Below, piece after piece: positions 11,215-23,541 of a stretch of DNA of 64,000 nt; the stretch's first letter is position 1; each line of letters starts with the position of its first letter. The position numbers and the translations under genes were made by a program. The notes under the pieces were generated by a model, which was given only the letters and a program-made list of their open reading frames with translations, made no database searches and had not been told where the DNA came from. The DNA is from Sipunculus nudus (taxonomy: Eukaryota > Annelida > Sipuncula > Golfingiida > Sipunculidae), in the NCBI GenBank assembly GCA_026874595.1, contig CM049322.1, positions 48,089,340 through 48,153,339 on the forward strand. The letters are read 5' to 3'.

Positions 11215-11545
11215 AATAGTGTGTATCTTTAAGAGGAGCACTTATTATAAGAGGAATGCATACGCAGTGTGAGAAAGGAGTCTGAAAAGGGAGTGCATAT
11301 TTTGAGTTAGGAATGCACATTTTAATAGAGGATCGAATAGTTTGAGAGAGGAGTTTGCACAGCCTGGTAAATGGAGTGCTTATTATATATATGTTAGGAA
11401 TGCACATGTTAATAGAAAGAGAGATTGAGTATACATGTAGTTTTGGGTAGAGTGCACAGCCTAAAGACTGGAGTGAGCAAAGAGTGAGGAATGCACATTT
11501 TGAGAGAAGAGTGCACAGGCTGAGAGAGGTGTGCACCCTGCACAG
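11215..11545. repeat. Degenerate 20-bp-type minisatellite
   Basis: Repeated variants of 'aggaatgcacattttgagag' and 'gagtgcacagcctgagagag' recur irregularly. The 134-codon minus-strand frame through it is a repeat artefact ending in (TA)n. Confidence 0.6.
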
Positions 11546-13985
11546 AAGCTAACATTTTGACTGCATCCTAGTAGTAAGAGTACTTGATTCTTAAAGTACT
11601 TAGCTTAAGTTCTTCATTCTTATGAATTCTCGCCTAATGCTGGAGTTAACAATCTGATATATGATATCTTAGAGTATATGTCGTCGCTTGCATTTTACTG
11701 TACGCTCTATCCAGATGTCAGTCATTTTATTAGCAGCCTCACAGATAAATTTACAATAATTTATGATTACGCAGTCACATACGACACGTTTACGGTGTAA
11801 AATTAATTACATAACTCGCGCCAATCAGGTTTTGTCGAGACAGCTTCTTCTTAACATATTTTCTTGATTATTTATCTGTGAAATTTGACAATTAGGGAGT
11901 TGAGTTGATCAGTTGTATAGCCTTAATTTAGTTGTAATACCTGTGCAACATATTAAACAAGGTTTATGTATATTTTATAGGGATATCGCTTCTCAAACAA
12001 AAAAGGCGCTTCTCTGTGACGTTCTCTTGTATATTAGTGATGACGTCATAATGGTTGTCATGGATGCACTTAAGTAAACTCCGGGTACATAGCTTATACA
12101 TATAATTAGATTCTTCTGAAAAGTTCAACCTATACTATTGTACTCGTTCACCAGGTTACTCAGTTGTTGTTTTATTTAATGACGTACGTATAGCACGACA
12201 ATAAGCTAATTAAGTGACGTTTATAGAGATAATATAAATAACAGACACTGCATGCATGGGTTTAATATACATTAAAGAAATCATCATACATAAATTGGTT
12301 TGCCAGACCATAACATACAGGCCTGGCTTGTTGTCATGACGTCGCGCTTTGTGTGACGTCATAAAGGCACCCGGCCTCACGCAATCAGTTGCCATGGCGT
12401 TACAGATATGCACCATCAGGAATTACAGGAGGTCACCGAGTAATATCAGTTAACTTTGTTTAACACGTGGTGGTGTCACTGTCTCTTTGGGTGGTTTATA
12501 ATGGGCCCAGGAGGTGGGGGCTATACTAGAAACAGGAGATAACCTCCAAGTCAGGTAAGTTTCGAATCTCTCTATATATATCAGCTGAATAGTTTTAGTC
12601 TGTGGACAACATAAAGGAAAACAAAAGTGTCTGAACAAGATATTCATCTTTTATGTGTTAGGTAGATGTGTAGTTTTCTTTTTTTTCTCCGAGAATCTTT
12701 CGGCATTCGGCCTATATAAATAATATATTGTATATAATAACATATGTTGTTTTATATCATACTATAGATCCTGGTTTTATATACAACAAAATAAGGTAAT
12801 CATATTGATTATATAAAAATTATATACAAACAGAGCATCAAATTTATGTGTAAAGCAAATTTTTTATACATACGACGTGCATACTTACAGCACATAAAAT
12901 GAGTGATCTTTGCGTGTAAAGTGAAAAATCAGCAAAATACATAAAGTATGAATATATTACAGATAAGTATACAGAGAATAAATAGTAAAAATAAAAAAAA
13001 AAGAATATACATATTTATAACATAATATCATATTAAATAAAGAACAGAGCAAACATTTTGATATGTAAGCCAGGGTTTACACGGTAATTGTGCATTTTAG
13101 AGTTTTTTTTTTACAATGACCTATTTTACGATCTTAAAACGCAAATTTTCAGAAAAGTAACATTCTGTAATATAGAGGAGATGCATACTTTTAGAAAAAT
13201 AAGGGTTATATAATGAAAGGTGGTGTTGTTTGAGAGTCATTGTGTCTTCTAAGTCGAATTTATTGGCTCAAATTTTCATCTTCCGCCATGACGTTATGCA
13301 TGCATGACATTGATGACGTCGCCAAGAATAGAAGATATATTTGAGCACTTTTTGTCATAACATATAAAATATTTTGGTTATTAAACTATATAAGCCTTAT
13401 TTAAAGTTATTCTTATATAAATAAACATTTCTCCTAGTTAAAAAAAAACAGATTTTTTCAAATAATGCGTTAAAAATGGTAATATAAGCCCTAAAGAAAA
13501 CCCTCTAGAATGCAATATTACCTCACCACCCGGTGTCGTCATGACTGACGTTATGGCCAAAAAGTAAAATTTGTGGAGATTAATCCTTATTAGCACACGC
13601 TCATTTACATAATAATGTTTATTCTATGTACAATCTTTATTTTTATATTCGTACGTATACTTCCTCTAAAATATGAAAAAAAAATATAATGTGTACAAAG
13701 TGGGTACATAACTTAAAATAAAAAACGCCTTATGAAACAATCCATAAACTATACACATTAAGCGTGCGGTATTACGAGCATTCTTTGTGAATTAACTTCT
13801 GGCATCTATTTTTAAGATAAAATGAAACCCATATTTTATCATAAAAATATGGCTTAAACGGCTATAGTAGCTCTATTATGAAATGCGGGTTCAACCCCCT
13901 AATTACATCTCCGTTTACTGTTCTCTAGGCTTTAAGTTTATACCTCAATGTGAAATGTGACAATGTGAAACCCGTGTTATTAACC
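11546..13985. other. No gene seen; one possible long inverted repeat
   Basis: AT-rich. About 13272-13311 (begins caaattttcatcttccgcca) is roughly complementary to about 13540-13573, giving an imperfect inverted repeat of about 300 bp. Several tgacgtca-type octamers occur at 12039-12360. Open frames at 12210-12416 and 12450-12647 (minus) are not recognisable. Confidence 0.4.
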
Positions 13986-13991
13986 CCATGC

Positions 13992-14037
<46 letters not shown>
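13992..14037. repeat. (TA)n microsatellite
   Basis: Alternating TA. Confidence 0.95.
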
Positions 14038-14039
<2 letters not shown>

Positions 14040-14716
14040 ATTAAAAAGGGAAAGGTGAAATTTCATACAGAATGCCGCCCACTGTAGTTTGTAATTTTAA
14101 CAGTCACTATACGATGCCATTGAATTATACCAGATATAAGAACTATGAACTTCGTACTCGCCAAACCACCCAGTGAGTGCGTATTGTATTCTACGGGTAT
14201 CTTACACAGTATTACAATATTTGCGATACACCGTATAAAATGCTGCACAGGTCCCGGCGGTTAGGACAGATATGCTGAGTGCTGTTTCACTCGCACCCAG
14301 TCAACTTTATCAAGTGTGTGGCAGTTTTTACAGTATTTAAATATTGACAGAACTCTTTTATTCACATTGATGGAAAATAATATTCCATTGGCATTAGCTA
14401 TATACAAAACAATTTAAAATATGACAACATGCACCAAAAAAAATTGAGTTTAGAACAATTATTGACCCGTTATTGGTCAGATTTATTTATAACTAGTATG
14501 TACCAATTTTGACACTTCATAAATTTCTTTTAAGGAAAACATCTAACCGACTGTTTATGACAGTGTATTTACCAAATTGTCTACAAATAATTTGGGGTAT
14601 TATACTCTAGGAAAATGAAAATCATTAGAGTAATAATAAAATATACAAAAATGTTCAGCTTAGTAAACTAGCCGAGTGAGGGATTACACATATGAATGGT
14701 ACTAAGCGGCCCTGGT

Positions 14717-14742
14717 TGGGGGGGGGGGGGGGGGGGAGGAGG
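14717..14742. repeat. Poly-G tract
   Basis: About 20 consecutive G followed by further G-rich sequence. It could form a G-quadruplex. Confidence 0.9.
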
Positions 14743-15129
14743 GGTCATTGGTCAATCTAACTGTCCGCGTTGACTCGGTTCGTTGTACTTCGTCCAGGAA
14801 TAAATACATCCATTTTTTCACCCAATTAAGTCATTATATATTCAGTATTTACACGATACTTTGTTAGATGCAGGAGATTAATCAATAATACGTCACGTAC
14901 AAACCGAGGCAGGCGGTCCGTGGGATCTTTGATATGGATACGTCATGTGGTTATATATTTATGTAGACGGCTATCGCGGCTCAAGCCACGTCAGGCGGAG
15001 GGCGAGCCGCCAACTCAAATCTTGTGCTTTCCAAGTATCCACACAAAAAAAACATAACCAAACACGATTATAAAATCACGTACATATGCAATTTTACTCA
15101 CGCCAGTATGCGTGCTCAAACTTATAAGT

Positions 15130-15335
15130 AAGACGTACGCGCACGCGTGCAACATGTTAGAAGTGTACCTGAGAGCACACACGTGCAGTACATCAAATGT
15201 GAAGAGGTATACGCACACAATAACACGTGCAACATATCAGCACACACGACCACATAAACACGTTACACGTGCAACACACATTGGATATGCATAGGTCCAC
15301 ACACACATATATACACACATCCACGTGCAACACGG
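15130..15335. repeat. Interspersed 'acgtgcaaca' motif block
   Basis: cgtgcaaca occurs at about 15146, 15226, 15268 and 15323 within a CA-rich region. It looks like a degenerate repeat. The overlapping frames at 15015-15294 are not called as genes. Confidence 0.45.
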
Positions 15336-15429
15336 TATATATGGACAGGTTTAAGCAGATATAGTCATATCGTCTTATAAGTCACTTCAGTAAATGCATG
15401 AGAAAATAAATCATTAACTAAACATTACG

Positions 15430-15439
15430 CCCCCCCCCC

Positions 15440-15528
<89 letters not shown>

Positions 15529-15536
15529 TATATATC
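15430..15536. repeat. Compound (C)n(TC)n(TA)n microsatellite
   Basis: Poly-C, then TC repeats, then a long TA run. Confidence 0.95.
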
Positions 15537-16333
15537 CGTATGTAGATATATCTGAATTTAATCATTATAATAATAACAATAATAAATGAAAATATATGCA
15601 TGCAAAATAATGGTAATGAATGCATAATTAATCAGCAGCATCCCCGACTCCGCAATGATTTGGCAATATGTGTACTGGAAAAATAGACTGTTTCTTTATA
15701 GTTGTGTTAATATTAATAACCATCTGGAATTTTTTTTATCTATACCTGTTACTCATACAAACAACATCTTAAGAACCTCATGAACAACCACCAGTCATAC
15801 TGTTTGCATGCAAAGTGATGGGCAACATCACGAAAGTTTACTCCTAATGAAAATCAGGATTTCGTGACCTTTGACCTCAGATTGACTTGCATAATTTATG
15901 TTTGATTGAATAATAAGATTTATTTCTACTTCCCTGTGGTCTTATATCACGTGATCAGTGACCGTAACGAAATGCTTTATAACTGATCGGCCTTTGGGAC
16001 ATTTATAACTGTTTTAATATAAGTACACTCTATATACGTGGTGTTCCCGCTACATTCCTTCTATTTACTTATTTCACTGAACCACTGCCTGCACAGGGCA
16101 CAGAATATTCCGACCAGTGAGATCGGGATATTTCGGGTTTTGACCAGTAATCGTCTTATAAGGGTTCATTTACTTGTTGACGACAGTGGATTCAGTTTAT
16201 CTTCAAGGTTTTTTCTTTTTTTTTTGGGGGGGGGGGATGACTCGCAGGTGTTGTAGGGTAATCAATATTTTGACAACTTTTAATGAACAAATTGTTACGG
16301 ACGCCATGGCCTACTTTCCATGGGCAGCTCACA

Positions 16334-16335
<2 letters not shown>

Positions 16336-16413
<78 letters not shown>
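16336..16413. repeat. Compound (TC)n(TA)n microsatellite
   Basis: TC repeats pass directly into TA repeats. Frames on both strands across it are artefacts. Confidence 0.95.
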
Positions 16414-16418
<5 letters not shown>

Positions 16419-17389
16419 CGTTATAACAAGATTATCAGCGGCATATGTGATATCGTGTATGTTGCCAAGTGAAGTATTATTTATCATGAAAGTGTGTTTA
16501 ATTTTGTTAGGTGCGTTTAACTTTCTATGTAAGTTTTTTTTTGTGTGTTTTGTATGTTCTCGCATGTGATAAAGAAGTTAATATAACAAATTAAAGTACA
16601 AGCCAAGGTAATGACCGGCCATGACAGCAGACCCACATAAAAACTCGTCACATTAACGAGAACAATATACAATATATAGCTTAACAATACGTGGGCAACT
16701 TTTGAACTTTGTACTTTAGACTAGCAGGATATCTAAGTCACTATTATTCTCTGATTGACGGCCTCTTGCTTGGCCTGCACCGAAAAAGGGAGGCCGGGCA
16801 CAAGTCCACATCCTCTCGCGGTGTTATTATATCATGTAACCGGATTGCTCAATCCCCACAGCTCGTGTGGTCGTCCACATAGTCTGGCACCGTCCCTCAA
16901 TTTTATTCCTAGAGCGAACTGCAAAAGAAGTGGGAATCCTTAAACTGCCAGGTAAGCTTTAACAGTCACTTACGAATATGTAGTACAGTACACATATACA
17001 CCTGTCCTTAACATACACACCTGTATATACACACCTGTACTTAACAAGATTCAATGGTCTCATTACAGACCAGAATGCAGATTCGTTCAGCATTATCGCA
17101 TTTAATGTAGAAGCCCTAGATATATAGTTACTTCTCTTGCACACACACACATACCCTCACACACAAGTACATATGTCTTGCACGAGGATCATAAATATAT
17201 TCCCCCTCTCACAGTACACTAATATCTCTCATATTGTTGAAAATATTAGGGGGGGGGGAGGCGGTTCTACCCCCTTTAACATTGCGAGGGGAGTGCGTTT
17301 AATGTATTCATTTTCATTAGATATCACACGTAATGCATGCATATAAATGCGCGGCACTGTACTAAAATCACTATAGGTACTGCACATAA
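16414..17389. other. No gene seen
   Basis: Contains small CA-rich stretches at about 17135-17165 and a poly-G run at about 17248. Open frames at 16755-16943 and 16959-17150 are unrecognised. Confidence 0.4.
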
Positions 17390-17541
17390 CAGTAGCGGAT
17401 TCAGGGGGGGGGTCAGCCGCTGCAACCATTTTAAGGGGTTCAAAGCATTTTTTTGCTGCCTGGACCCTTCCCTTTTCCGTATCTGTAAACAATTATCAGG
17501 TCTTATTCGTCCCTCCTTCCAAAATCGTGAATCCGCCCCTG
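17390..17541. mobile_element. hAT-type MITE, about 150 bp
   Basis: Begins cagtagcggattcag and ends in the reverse complement of caggggcggattcacg, giving terminal inverted repeats of about 15 bases in the CAGNGGCGGAT form used by many animal hAT elements. An internal poly-G is followed by 'cagccgctgcaaccatttta', which recurs diverged near 40090 and 47425. A clear 8-bp target duplication was not found. Non-autonomous. Confidence 0.55.
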
Positions 17542-19520
17542 CATGAGTACAGGGAGGAGCATATTTTAACACAAACTGGCAGAGAGAGAGAGGGGGGGGG
17601 GGGCGGCAACCTTTTAATTACCGGACAGAACCGTATCAAGCATGCACAGGGAACAGCCATGGTGTATATGTGTGGGTGGGTGTGTTGGGATTGGGGGGGG
17701 GGGGGGGGGGAAGGGAGAGAGCTTTGTCGATTGTCGGTCCATATGGTTGCGGCGTTCTGCTTATGTCATATTGGAAAGTACAAAGCTGATGTAAAGTTTG
17801 ATGTGGGTGTGACGTCAGCTGGTAGACCTATGTAGCAGACGATCTTAGATCAAATTATCTTATAGCCGTGTGCTCTTTGAAATGTTCAGGGAATATTCGG
17901 CCGAGATCAGAGACAGGTCTGGTCTTACTGTGATTTACTGTGCAAATATGACAGTATTTTCAAATGACTAAAATCTAACATTATATGACTTAACATTAAA
18001 TATGATTGAATTTAATCTAATTTTGTCTTAAATTAAATGACTAAAATCTAACAATATATGATTTTATTTTTCTTCTTCTCTTTTGCTTTGTTTATTTATT
18101 TATTTAATAAAAGGCCTGAATGTCATGTTGTCATGGCTACTCCCATCGCACAGGATAAACGTGTTGACAATACGTTGTCGGAATCTCATGATACCTCATT
18201 AAGAACTGTGGATTCACAAATATACGTAGGGGTTTCGTTTAATATGAAGCTCACCGTTTCATACGAATTAGGAAACGAGGCAAATATGTTAAAAAGGAAA
18301 GGAATTCAGCTCATCTCCCCACATCAGTATATAGTTAACATAGTAACGTTCCCCTTACACAGTGCGCTCATTGAAGACTACTCTTTGAAGCATCCCCCCC
18401 CCCCCCCCCCCCGCCCACTCCCGTATTAAAGGGAGGCTTATAACTGTATAGTGTATTTCTATACCGTATCCATATTTGGATACAAAAAAATGTGGAAGAC
18501 CTGCCTAGCCCCCCTCCCCCCCCCCCCGCCCAAACCTTCCGAGGGCAAAACCATCGATTTCATTTTGCTTTCTTCTGCCATTTTCTGTTTGCACTTGATC
18601 TCCAATATCGCTGATTTTCAAAAGCAAAACTTTGAGCATATTATTAGTCCTAGGTTGCAGATGTGCACCTGGTATTTAGAGTTTTTGGCTTGACCTTCTT
18701 TCCAAGGTCGTACACTACATAGCAGATCCCCGATAACCGTCTAGATGTGGACACCTTTTTTTTTTGGGGGGGGGGGGGGTCCATTGATCGCTTGGCGACT
18801 ATGTGCATCTATTCCAAGTTTTATTTTTTCTGTTTATTTCTAGGATCTGACGCCATGTGTAAACCACGAAATAATACCTTTCTGCACAAAGGGTCACTTT
18901 AAAGGGCATGCACTTTAGATTGGCATCTTAAACTCCTTCAGCTGGGCGGTCTTCCACGGTGGAAGCAATTCAAAATTGTTCTGGACATTTAATCCAGGAT
19001 GGCATTCAATACAGGCTCAAACTGAATAGCAACAAAACTTCATTAGTATATACATAAGATAACTTTTATTATCCTGAGATATATTAGATGTAACGTAAGT
19101 TTAACGAAAATAAAAATTTGTCTAAAGTCTTAAATAAAGCCGGAGAGTAAAGCTTTGATACCTCAACAAAAATAATTAAAAAAAGCTCCTAAAACGTTGT
19201 GATTCCAGTTACCATTCCAGACAGATACCGGTATTAATTTACTGTAATGAAGTGAGCCGGCTTTCTGACAACTTGCCGTAATCCCGTGGCGACCCGGGTC
19301 TCACCGACGGGGCTTTATTAACAAGCCAAAGCCTTTGACGCGTTACAAGAACATCCACGTAACGTACTGTATTAGCATTTACAGGGATCCGTTTTCAAGT
19401 TGCATTATATGTATAGCAAAAGGTTACGGGGGCAGACATATAATATAATAGTATTTAATATTTGGTAAAGATATTATGTAAACAACTGTTTGTGACATAT
19501 GCGTGGTTTGTTAACAAGCC
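17542..19520. other. No gene seen; several poly-G/poly-C runs
   Basis: Long G runs at about 17590 and 17693-17711, C runs at about 18393-18412 and 18517-18529, and a G run at about 18767-18779. The 123-codon plus frame at 18058-18429 ends in the poly-C tract and has no recognisable domain. Confidence 0.4.
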
Positions 19521-19532
19521 ACAGGCTTGCCA

Positions 19533-19625
19533 GTCACATGACAGTCATGTGACCCTGTTTTCATACACGGAACGATATCGCACAGTCGGTGTTCTCCTAG
19601 ACAGACGCTCAAACCACATTGTAAG
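19533..19625 (+). promoter_or_regulatory. Candidate promoter and 5' non-coding exon of the SLC16 gene
   Basis: Two E-box palindromes, gtcacatgac (19533-19542) and gtcatgtgac (19544-19553), lie just upstream of a GC-richer stretch ending in overlapping donor-like sequences (cacatt/gtaagg, or gtaag/gtaacc at 19626). The next plus-strand acceptor with a good tract is at 23100, which opens the exon carrying the SLC16 start codon. Linking the two is inference. Transcript data would be needed. Confidence 0.3.
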
Positions 19626-19781
19626 GTAACCCTGATTTTACGTTCTATGAGTCTATTTGTATATGGTGTGTATCATGCATAGTGTTGGCGTGTTATCATT
19701 TAGGGAATTCTATTCCTGAGATTTTGCCGGTTGTTATATTGTTGTGTAGATTATTTTAATGCATGTGTGTACTTAATAAGC

Positions 19782-19791
19782 TGGGGGGGGG
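19782..19791. repeat. Short poly-G run
   Basis: Part of the poly-G series in 14.7-20.3 kb. Confidence 0.8.
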
Positions 19792-19906
19792 GAGCGAATA
19801 TATGGTATAATATATAAATATTTTGCTAGTGGTAATTTTGTTGTGTAAATTACCTTTTTTGCATTTATGTAATAAAAATGTTTATATACTCACACGCGCG
19901 TGTGTA

Positions 19907-19913
<7 letters not shown>

Positions 19914-19965
<52 letters not shown>

Positions 19966-19970
19966 GAAAG
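19914..19970. repeat. (GA)n microsatellite
   Basis: About 55 bp of GA dinucleotides preceded by a short GT-rich run. Confidence 0.95.
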
Positions 19971-20449
19971 AGAAAATATCCCTTGAGGGGTTGTTAAGCA
20001 TGAAAACAAGTCATATTATTTGAGACGACCAATTGTTATTGGTCAATCTATGGTTAGCATGGTTAAAACATCATATAATGGTGGCACATAAAAAAAAACA
20101 TTTTTCTTTTCATAAGAAAGTTAATTATAGTAATTAATGGTGAAATAAGTATGTTTTATGACAATCCAGGAAGACACTTCTTAACTTTCTCTGACCCCTA
20201 TTAGCTAAGGCAGGACAAAAAAGGTGGAGGGGGGGGGGGAGCGATAGCGCTACGTTGTTATTATAGGTGTTAATCCTTACAAAGATGTTAAATGCATTGA
20301 TTAAGATGCTTTTTTAAGTATAGGATTATGAATATGTGATAAACGGATCCAGAAATTACACAAACCTATTTTTGATAAGCATATAACCATAGGGAAATTA
20401 TCAACCCATGGCGGGTATCGTTGGTGCTTTGGCATTGAAATCGGACCTA

Positions 20450-20544
20450 GTCACGTGACCCCGTCACTTCCTCGTGATCATGTATAAACTAATTTTTACC
20501 GGGCGTTGGATTAAAACAAATCTAGTGACTCACTGTCACGTGAT
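20450..20544. promoter_or_regulatory. Pair of GTCACGTGA E-boxes
   Basis: gtcacgtgac at 20450-20459 is a perfect palindrome matching the CLEAR/USF-type E-box. gtcacgtgat lies at 20535-20544. They fall in the presumed first intron or upstream region of the SLC16 gene. Function is inferred only. Confidence 0.35.
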
Positions 20545-20892
20545 CCAGCCCTGGCCAGCACTGTCTCAAAACCAGGACAGTTACTGTATAACTGGTTACA
20601 GCACTGGGCTATGCGGGCAATTTGTGTATCTGTTTGCATGTACACAACAAGTGCGGCGTCATTACAAAGGAGCTAATAAGTCATACGGTGTTTACGTATC
20701 TGTTACATACGCATGCATGACAATCAATGTATTGTAATGGTTTATACTGCTGTGCGGTATACTGTATGTGCCTGCTCAGCTGTACAGCTTATAGATACGC
20801 TTGTGCCATTTCCTATGACTAATACTAGCTATACTTCATTGTCCAGAAATGATAATTGTCAGAAACGAGTATTGTCCGTCCGAGTAATACTT

Positions 20893-21835
20893 CAGGGGCG
20901 GATCTAGATGGGTAGCGGGGGACGCACGCTTGGTGCGTCTGGTGTAGTAATGTTGGGTTCGAGTTCGGACTCGAGTGAACTTTTTACGGACTGTGACCTT
21001 GACTTGAGGGTTCTGGACTCAGACCTTGCCGATGACGAAAAAACTTGTAAAACTTGCATAACCGGGAAACCTGGTTAAACGGTCCAAATGGCCGAAATCG
21101 CAAGTAAAAGGGCTTTGGGTCTCGAAGTAAGGTCGTTCACAAGGATCGAGTTCGGTTCTCGAATGGCATGGCTGGGTCTCCGCTGCTGGGATCGATGGAG
21201 GGAATGCGGGTTGCTTCTGGCTTTGTGGCTGTGGATGCTGTAGCTTTCTAACAAGGACAACGGCCCAGGAGAGACGATGGCGCCCTTTACGGCTCCCTGT
21301 ATGGCTTGGCGTGGCACTGCGACTTTTGACTCAGAGAACATGCTTAAGGAGCGCACAGGGCTGAGGTCTTTACCCCAGCAACCTGTAGCTGCTCGATGAG
21401 AGTATACTTCTTTTGGCTTGGACTCAGACTTGTATATGGACTGGAATAGGAGATCAGATATCAAGCCGAGTCCAAGGGATTACGACGTCACATAAAGCTG
21501 GACGTCTAGACGGAGAGCACACTAAAGAGACTCATACAAGTGAACTATTGACAGAACATCTAAAATCAAGTCGGTATATACAAAGCTTTATCAATGCATA
21601 GGAAGTTCACAATATTTAAACCTTAAAGTAGCAGCATGTCATCCATTACAAATTTTTGTCATGATTATCTTAATTAACCAGTTTTAAGTGTTTTAAATAA
21701 AGATATTTTTCATTGGAGTCATACTCGGACTTGGACTCGAGCTCTAATAGAATCAAACTCGAAGGCAGTAAACTTGGACTCGAATCTCAAGGACTCGGAC
21801 TTAAACTAGAGTGGCTTGGACCCAAACATGCACAC
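20893..21835. repeat. 'ggactcg'-rich degenerate repeat region
   Basis: Starts at a hAT-like end (caggggcggatctag). Repeated variants of ggactcg/gacttgg/actcgag then run at 20955-21040, 21415-21470 and 21715-21830. A minus-strand 129-codon frame at 21075-21464 lies between them. It could be a fragment of a transposon gene but matches nothing I recognise. Confidence 0.4.
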
Positions 21836-22470
21836 TGGGAAAGTGTTGACTCGACTTCAGCACGTGTATGGTGCTATCATCCTTGTATTTCTTGGATCGA
21901 GAAACAGGTGTGCTCTAGTACACGCGGGACACGTGTGTATATTTACCTGTGCCAGGGTATTGACACCCCCCCCCCGTATTCTTAAACCCTTTCTCAGTAC
22001 CTGTCTGTTCTAATTAGTCGATTGATCTATGCCTTGATCAAATAAACAGGCACATAAACAAGCTCATTTCCAGTTGATAATGGGACTGTGTGTGTGTTTG
22101 CGCTGTTAAACAACTTGTGCTCCCACGTTATAGTGTTCAGCGGGCAATTTGTGCAATCGTTATACTTACATGTACAAAAGTGTGCGTCACACTGCCATGC
22201 CAATATGTCTCCAAACCTGGGCACCTTTTTTATTCCTTGATATTAAACAGATCAACTTTGTCCGGTCACGTCTTTTCTCACTAATCTTCATGAAAACTAT
22301 AAATCGACTTTTATCTATCGATGGTTTGAATACCGACCAGGGATGGATTCAGGATTTGGAGGTCGAGGTTTACTATATTTATAACGAGGAACTTATACCT
22401 AAAAAAAAGGTCATCAACTCCCTGAGATAGGTAAAGCAGTTAAATATAGGTAAAACAGTGCAGAAAAAAA
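21836..22470. other. No gene seen
   Basis: Short overlapping frames on both strands, none recognisable. A poly-C run lies at about 21966-21974. Confidence 0.4.
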
Positions 22471-22548
22471 TTGTAATTTTAGTGCTCCTTAGTTTCACCA
22501 CAAACTATAATTTTAGTGCTCCTTAGTTTCACCACAAACTAAAGAGCA
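22471..22548. repeat. About 40-bp tandem duplication
   Basis: Two adjacent near-identical copies of taattttagtgctccttagt...caccacaaact. Confidence 0.9.
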
Positions 22549-23100
22549 CTCAGGAACCGCATACATCCGCCCCAGTGTGTGTGTTCGTGTTTGTCCGTTA
22601 TATCTCTAATAGAACTGGAGGGTTAAAACACACCATCAGGTAGAAAATGGCCCATTTATATTTATATTTTACATGGACACAGAGCATTATATACGTCATG
22701 GATACAATCGGTTTATTGCCCTCCCAAGGAGGGTATGCGTTCATCCCCGTTCGTGTGTTTTTGTGTGTTTGTTCAGAACATAGCTCACGCAATCCTGAAT
22801 GGAATCTCATGAAATTTTCAAGGCATTTCGGTAATAGGTAAGTAAAGAATCGATTATTTTTTTAGTGGATCCGGATTCAGGAGCGCCATCAAGGAATATT
22901 CCACAATAGGGAACCCGACATGGCGGAGGCTTGCATTCCTTTAATTGCAGATTTCTAGTTAAATCTTAGGTTGACTGGTGTCCTCATGCACCAGTCGGGG
23001 TAAAACATGCTGTGTCCTCGCATACGAGCGTGTGTCATTATTTCCTATATAAACAGTCAAAAGAGCATGGAGTCTCAGTGATCTATGTTTCTGTTTTCAG
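22549..23100. other. Upstream intron of the SLC16 gene, no gene seen
   Basis: Ends in the pyrimidine-rich acceptor tttctgttttcag at 23100. Includes part of a dispersed repeat (ggcggaggcttgcattcc, about 22923-22940) shared with about 6851. Confidence 0.5.
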
Positions 23101-23192
23101 AGATCGTAATATCATCATGAAATCTGTGTGAGAACACCAAGCCGGACTACTGTTAAGAGTCGACCTAAGTCGGATAACAAAAAAAATCTAAT
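23101..23192 (+). promoter_or_regulatory. SLC16 5' UTR segment with a 4-codon uORF
   Basis: After the acceptor at 23100 the leader carries atg aaa tct gtg tga at 23117-23131, a minimal upstream open frame ending about 60 bases before the main start at 23193. Such uORFs can reduce initiation at the main start. The effect here is inferred. Confidence 0.5.
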
Positions 23193-23541
23193 ATGGCGGA
23201 CGCCAAAGCCTCGGGAAAGGGAGACGGGCCGGAGTTACATGTGCAAGAACCACTAGTACTTAAAGAGAAAGGTAACGGGAAGGCTGACCTCCCGACCCCC
23301 GGTGACCTCCCTACCCCAGATGACCTCCCACTTCCGGATGACCTTCCAGTACCACCAACGCCACCTGACGGTGGCTGGGGCTGGGTGATAGTGTTTGCGT
23401 CACTTCTGATCAATATGATCGTGGACGGAGTGACCTACTCATTTACCGTGTTTCTACCTGATCTCAGAGACTATTTCCGCGCCAGCAACGCCAAGGTGGC
23501 GCTAGTCGGTTCACTCATTCCGGGCCTCTATCTGAGTATAG
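23193..23541 (+). CDS. SLC16 coding exon 1 (N terminus, helix 1, start of helix 2)
   Basis: Encodes residues 1-116 plus one base of codon 117. It includes the Pro/Asp-rich repeats at about residues 32-57 and the signature PDGGWGW. Donor tatag/gtaagg. Confidence 0.93.

Noticed and set aside
11132-11536. 134-codon minus-strand frame with repeated Cys and Leu
   Set aside because: Derived from a degenerate minisatellite and ends in (TA)n. No domain.
18058-18429. 123-codon plus-strand frame
   Set aside because: Starts in a T-rich tract and ends in poly-C, with no recognisable domain or splice context.
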